Assembly: GCA_036721855.1 (NCBI GenBank)
Contig: DAIMKF010000001.1
Coordinates: forward strand, 1 to 64,000
DNA length: 64,000 nucleotides
Source: JAHDNZ01 sp036721855
GTDB lineage: Bacteria > Bacillota > DTU065
Direction of reading: 5' to 3'
Position 1 is the first letter of the stretch, and the number at the start of each line of letters is the position of its first letter. The notes beneath the pieces are model-generated. The model saw only the letters and a program-made list of their open reading frames with translations, did not search any database and had not been told where the DNA came from. Shown here piece by piece: positions 61,927 to 64,000 of the stretch. Made by a program: the position numbers and the translations under genes.

Positions 61927-62623
61927 TAAAAAGCTTTTAGAGTGGTTTAAAAAACGTGATATTCCCATAAATGATATCGAACTCTTACACCAGGCTTTTG
62001 TCCACAGTTCATATGCCTATGAAAGACCAGAAGAAGGCCAGAGCAATGAACGTTTAGAGTTTTTAGGGGATGCAGTTTTAGATCAGGTAGTTAGTGAATA
62101 TTTATATAACAATTATCCCGAGGCCAAAGAGGGAGACATGACTAAATGGCGGGCGGCAGTTGTCTGCGAGTTAACACTCGCTGATGTGGCCCGCAAACTA
62201 GGTCTGCAGAGTTTCTTGCTTTTAGGCAAAGGGATGCAAAAGACAGTTTTAAAACATAGTGATGCTTTACTGGCAGACTGTATGGAGGCCTTAATCGGAG
62301 CCTTGTATCTAGATCAGGGCTATAAGGCTGTGGAAAAACTTCTAGAGCAGCCGATAAAACAGTATGTTTCCCTGGCTGTGCGGGGCAAACTTAAGCCGGA
62401 TTACAAGACAGCACTGCAGGAATATACTCAAAGCCAGTATCATATTGTACCGGATTACCGGGTAATTGAAGAAAAAGGACCGGCTCATGCCAGAGAGTTT
62501 GTGGTTGAAGTATCTTTTAATGACTTAGTCTGGGGTATTGCTGAGGGTAATAGCAAAAAAGAAGCTGAACAACATGCGGCCAAAGAAGCCTGGCAAAAGC
62601 TTCATTTAGAAGAAATAGAATAA
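61913..62623 (+). CDS. rnc: Ribonuclease III
   Basis: The 236-residue protein has the RNase III signature NERLEFLGDAVLDQVVSEYL near residue 45, the second acidic metal site in ADCMEALIGALY, and a C-terminal dsRNA-binding domain (YKTALQEYTQSQYH and onward). GTG 61913 lies within fabF (14-nt overlap), so it is translationally coupled. The fab-rnc order is common in Bacillota. Confidence 0.96.
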   Translation: METHNKKLLEWFKKRDIPINDIELLHQAFVHSSYAYERPEEGQSNERLEFLGDAVLDQVVSEYLYNNYPEAKEGDMTKWRAAVVCELTLADVARKLGLQSFLLLGKGMQKTVLKHSDALLADCMEALIGALYLDQGYKAVEKLLEQPIKQYVSLAVRGKLKPDYKTALQEYTQSQYHIVPDYRVIEEKGPAHAREFVVEVSFNDLVWGIAEGNSKKEAEQHAAKEAWQKLHLEEIE

Positions 62624-62624
62624 A

Positions 62625-62669
62625 AAAATCCCTGGGTAATCAGTAAAATACTGGGTAGCCAGGGATTTT
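62625..62669. terminator. Terminator after the fab-rnc operon
   Basis: AAAATCCCTGG (62625-62635) pairs with CCAGGGATTTT (62659-62669) just after the rnc stop, with A-tract and T-tract ends usable on both strands. Confidence 0.75.
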
Positions 62670-62680
62670 AATTATCCAAC

Positions 62681-63271
62681 TTAGGTCAGATTTTTCTTAT
62701 AACGGTATAACAAGACAACTGAACCGATTAAATTAAAAGGTGTATCTTTCAAGACTTCATAGGCATAGGGATCTTTTACAATACAACCCTCGGTAATTTT
62801 GCGTAAGATTAAAGTGCCATAACCACGTACCCAAGCTAAGAACAGATCCTGTTCTTTTGGTTTTACTTCCGGATCTACCACTAAGAGATCGCCGGTAACT
62901 AAAAAAGGCGCCCAATTAGAATTGGTAATCAAATAAGCAAAAGCTTTGTTCGAAGTTTTAACTAGACATAAAAAATCTTCTGTGGCATATTCATAATGTT
63001 TAGGAGAGACAATGTGACGTACAATAGGTATATAGGTTTGTATAGGGTTATCTCTAAGGAGATCATTCTCTTCACCCCAAGGGACACTGCGATCTAGGGC
63101 TGCCGCACGAAAGTCCCTGATACCTTTATAACCCGACTGATTAAGCCAATAATAAACCGAACGATTTTCTGCCCAACCCATATGTTCTGCAAGCTGATTA
63201 ACAGTAGCTGAGGGGTTTTCTCTTAAAAAACGAGCCATCTCTAGAATAACTTGGTTGCCATAGTTGCTCAA
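62681..63271 (-). CDS. HTH regulator with S24/LexA-like C-terminal domain
   Basis: The 196-residue protein has an HTH at about 20-50 (ATVNQLAEHMGWAENRSVYY). The C-terminal part follows the LexA/CI pattern: LITNSNWAPFLVTGDLLVVD (Ser at the nucleophile position), DLFLAWVRGYGTLILRKI, then FNLIGSVVLLYRY. The catalytic Lys of LexA is not clearly conserved (Arg-Lys shifted by one), so self-cleavage may be lost. It is convergent with rnc and divergent from spoVS; it may regulate that region. Confidence 0.6.
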   Translation of the reverse strand: MSNYGNQVILEMARFLRENPSATVNQLAEHMGWAENRSVYYWLNQSGYKGIRDFRAAALDRSVPWGEENDLLRDNPIQTYIPIVRHIVSPKHYEYATEDFLCLVKTSNKAFAYLITNSNWAPFLVTGDLLVVDPEVKPKEQDLFLAWVRGYGTLILRKITEGCIVKDPYAYEVLKDTPFNLIGSVVLLYRYKKNLT

Positions 63272-63663
63272 TATATTCCCCTCCCTTAAGAATTTCTAAA
63301 CCTGTTCTTAATCTTTTTTCTTTTTAGAAAAGATACATAAAAACCTTTACAAAAAAGGTGTACAAATGAGATAATCGGTACACATAACCTGTAATTAAAT
63401 AGCAAATCTAAAAGATTAGAAGGAATTTTTTGTTGGTAAGGGAATAATATATAGTAGGCAAACAAAAAATAGGTCAATATCATTGTTATAAACTTAAAAC
63501 CAATAAATAATTTCGGTACAGGTAAATCTAGTGCAAGCCTTAGGTAGTAGTATATGTACTACTAAAGATACTAAAAAGTATCAACCTAAGAACCCTTAAT
63601 TTAGGGGGTGTTTTAGCTAATTAATTGCTCTTTCGCTGTCAAATCATAGAAGGAGGTAAGGCT
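63272..63663. other. Regulatory region upstream of spoVS
   Basis: About 390 nt of AT-rich sequence between the divergent HTH/S24 gene and spoVS. It contains the three-way-junction fold at 63539-63590 and a weak hairpin CCCT/AGGG (63593-63606). No consensus sporulation promoter could be fixed by eye. Confidence 0.5.
63539..63590 (+). ncRNA. Candidate three-way-junction RNA or paired palindromic operators upstream of spoVS
   Basis: Outer stem CTTAGGT (63539-63545) pairs with ACCTAAG (63584-63590). Inside it are AGTAGTA/TACTACT (63546-63552, 63557-63563) with a TATG loop, and GATACT/AGTATC (63567-63572, 63577-63582) with an AAAA loop. All three stems (7, 7 and 6 bp) are perfect. It could be a leader RNA, or two operator palindromes in DNA. 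No known family is recognised. Confidence 0.5.
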
Positions 63664-63924
63664 ATGGAAGTACTTAAAGTTTCAACTAACTCTATCCCTA
63701 AATCTGTTGCTGGTGCTTTGGCTGCAGTTTTAAGAGAAAAAGGCACTGCAGAGTTGCAGGCAGTAGGTGCAGGGGCAGTAAACCAAGCTGTTAAGGCCAT
63801 TGCGATTGCTAGAGGTTTTGTTGCGCCTAATGGAATTGATCTGGTGTGTATCCCTGCTTTTGCAGAGATTGAGATCGATGGCGAAGAGCGTACAGCTATT
63901 AAATTTATTGTCGAACCCAGATAA
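63664..63924 (+). CDS. spoVS: Stage V sporulation protein S
   Basis: The protein is 86 residues from ATG 63664 (GAAGGAGG upstream), with KVSTNSIPKSVAGALAAVLR, ELQAVGAGAVNQAVKAIAIARG and DLVCIPAFAEIEIDGEERTA. The sequence is highly conserved among SpoVS proteins, which are Alba-like nucleic-acid binders needed for spore coat and core completion in Bacillus. SpoVS also occurs in some non-sporulating bacteria, so it supports but does not prove sporulation. Confidence 0.97.
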   Translation: MEVLKVSTNSIPKSVAGALAAVLREKGTAELQAVGAGAVNQAVKAIAIARGFVAPNGIDLVCIPAFAEIEIDGEERTAIKFIVEPR

Positions 63925-63937
63925 CCTAGTTAAAAAC

Positions 63938-63967
63938 AAGGACTGCCTAGGGCAGTCCCTTTTTTTG
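63938..63967 (+). terminator. Terminator of spoVS
   Basis: GGACTGCC (63940-63947), loop TAG, GGCAGTCC (63951-63958), then CT and a seven-T run. Confidence 0.93.
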
Positions 63968-64000
63968 GCATAATTGGTACTATCTCCCCATATGAATTAT

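Noticed and set aside
63286..63483. 65-residue minus-strand ORF upstream of the HTH/S24 gene
   Set aside because: No ribosome binding site, Phe/Ile/Tyr-rich low-complexity product expected from AT-rich DNA, and it lies in the promoter region of two divergent genes.
1..64000. CRISPR arrays, tRNA or rRNA genes, insertion sequences, prophage genes
   Set aside because: No spaced direct repeats, tRNA-like folds, transposase or phage structural motifs were seen on either strand.

Overview
The window comes from a low-GC, spore-former-related member of the Bacillota that very probably has two membranes (a diderm Firmicute). Firmicute traits are SpoVS, a fapR-plsX-fab operon, yceD-rpmF, mutS2 with an Smr domain, a tyrosine T-box, YlbF, and a TrpP-type tryptophan transporter with a TRAP-type leader. 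Outer-membrane traits are a complete MacA/MacB/TolC-type efflux operon, a sugar-binding protein exported by a cleavable signal peptide without a lipobox cysteine, and a protein ending in a POTRA domain and an Omp85-like beta-barrel with a C-terminal phenylalanine. Halanaerobiales- or Limnochordia-like lineages fit, but nothing here fixes the taxon.

Layout. 1-4911 (minus): tripartite efflux operon, its TolC gene cut by the window edge. 5241-7412: PAS-GGDEF diguanylate cyclase. 7593-12926: oxidoreductase, flavin reductase-like protein, PHP phosphatase, MrfA-type helicase and YlbF. 12923-14341: two adjacent decayed genes (gamma-carbonic anhydrase and a radical SAM protein). 14385-16702: SNF2 helicase with a YqhG-like partner. 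17135-21552: periplasmic sugar-binding protein and heparinase II/III-type lyase. 21723-27720: D,D-carboxypeptidase, U32 protein, MutS2. 27963-30692: S41 protease/POTRA/Omp85 fusion, the most unusual gene in the window. 30726-34468: secreted hydrolase, Ogt, TrpP and an unknown exported protein. 34554-37025: accessory patch with broken VOC and GNAT genes and one intact GNAT gene. 37121-46508: TPR-like proteins around tyrS, PBP1A, gltX, cca, lepB. 46540-51471: ROK regulator, YigZ, DUF4434 protein and three small membrane proteins, two of them zinc-ribbon proteins. 51687-53708: solitary HsdM methylase behind a G9 tract. 53844-62623: HTH protein, yceD-rpmF, small membrane protein and the fatty acid operon fapR-plsX-fabH-fabD-fabG-acpP-fabF-rnc. 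62681-63924: HTH/S24-like regulator and spoVS.

The sequence also shows regulation directly. Ten (T/G)AG triplets at an exact 5-nt period cover the trpP ribosome binding site and start codon (TRAP-type site). A T-box with a UAC specifier precedes tyrS. A FapR-like operator overlaps the fapR promoter. Two sigma-A-like promoters precede yceD-rpmF. A three-way-junction fold lies upstream of spoVS.

The strongest candidate for an undescribed system is the 27963-30692 gene. It has the architecture of a type Vd autotransporter (passenger-POTRA-Omp85 barrel, as in PlpD), but the passenger is an S41 C-terminal-processing-type protease instead of a patatin lipase, and the host is a Firmicute. All coordinates and motifs were read by eye; no database search was run.
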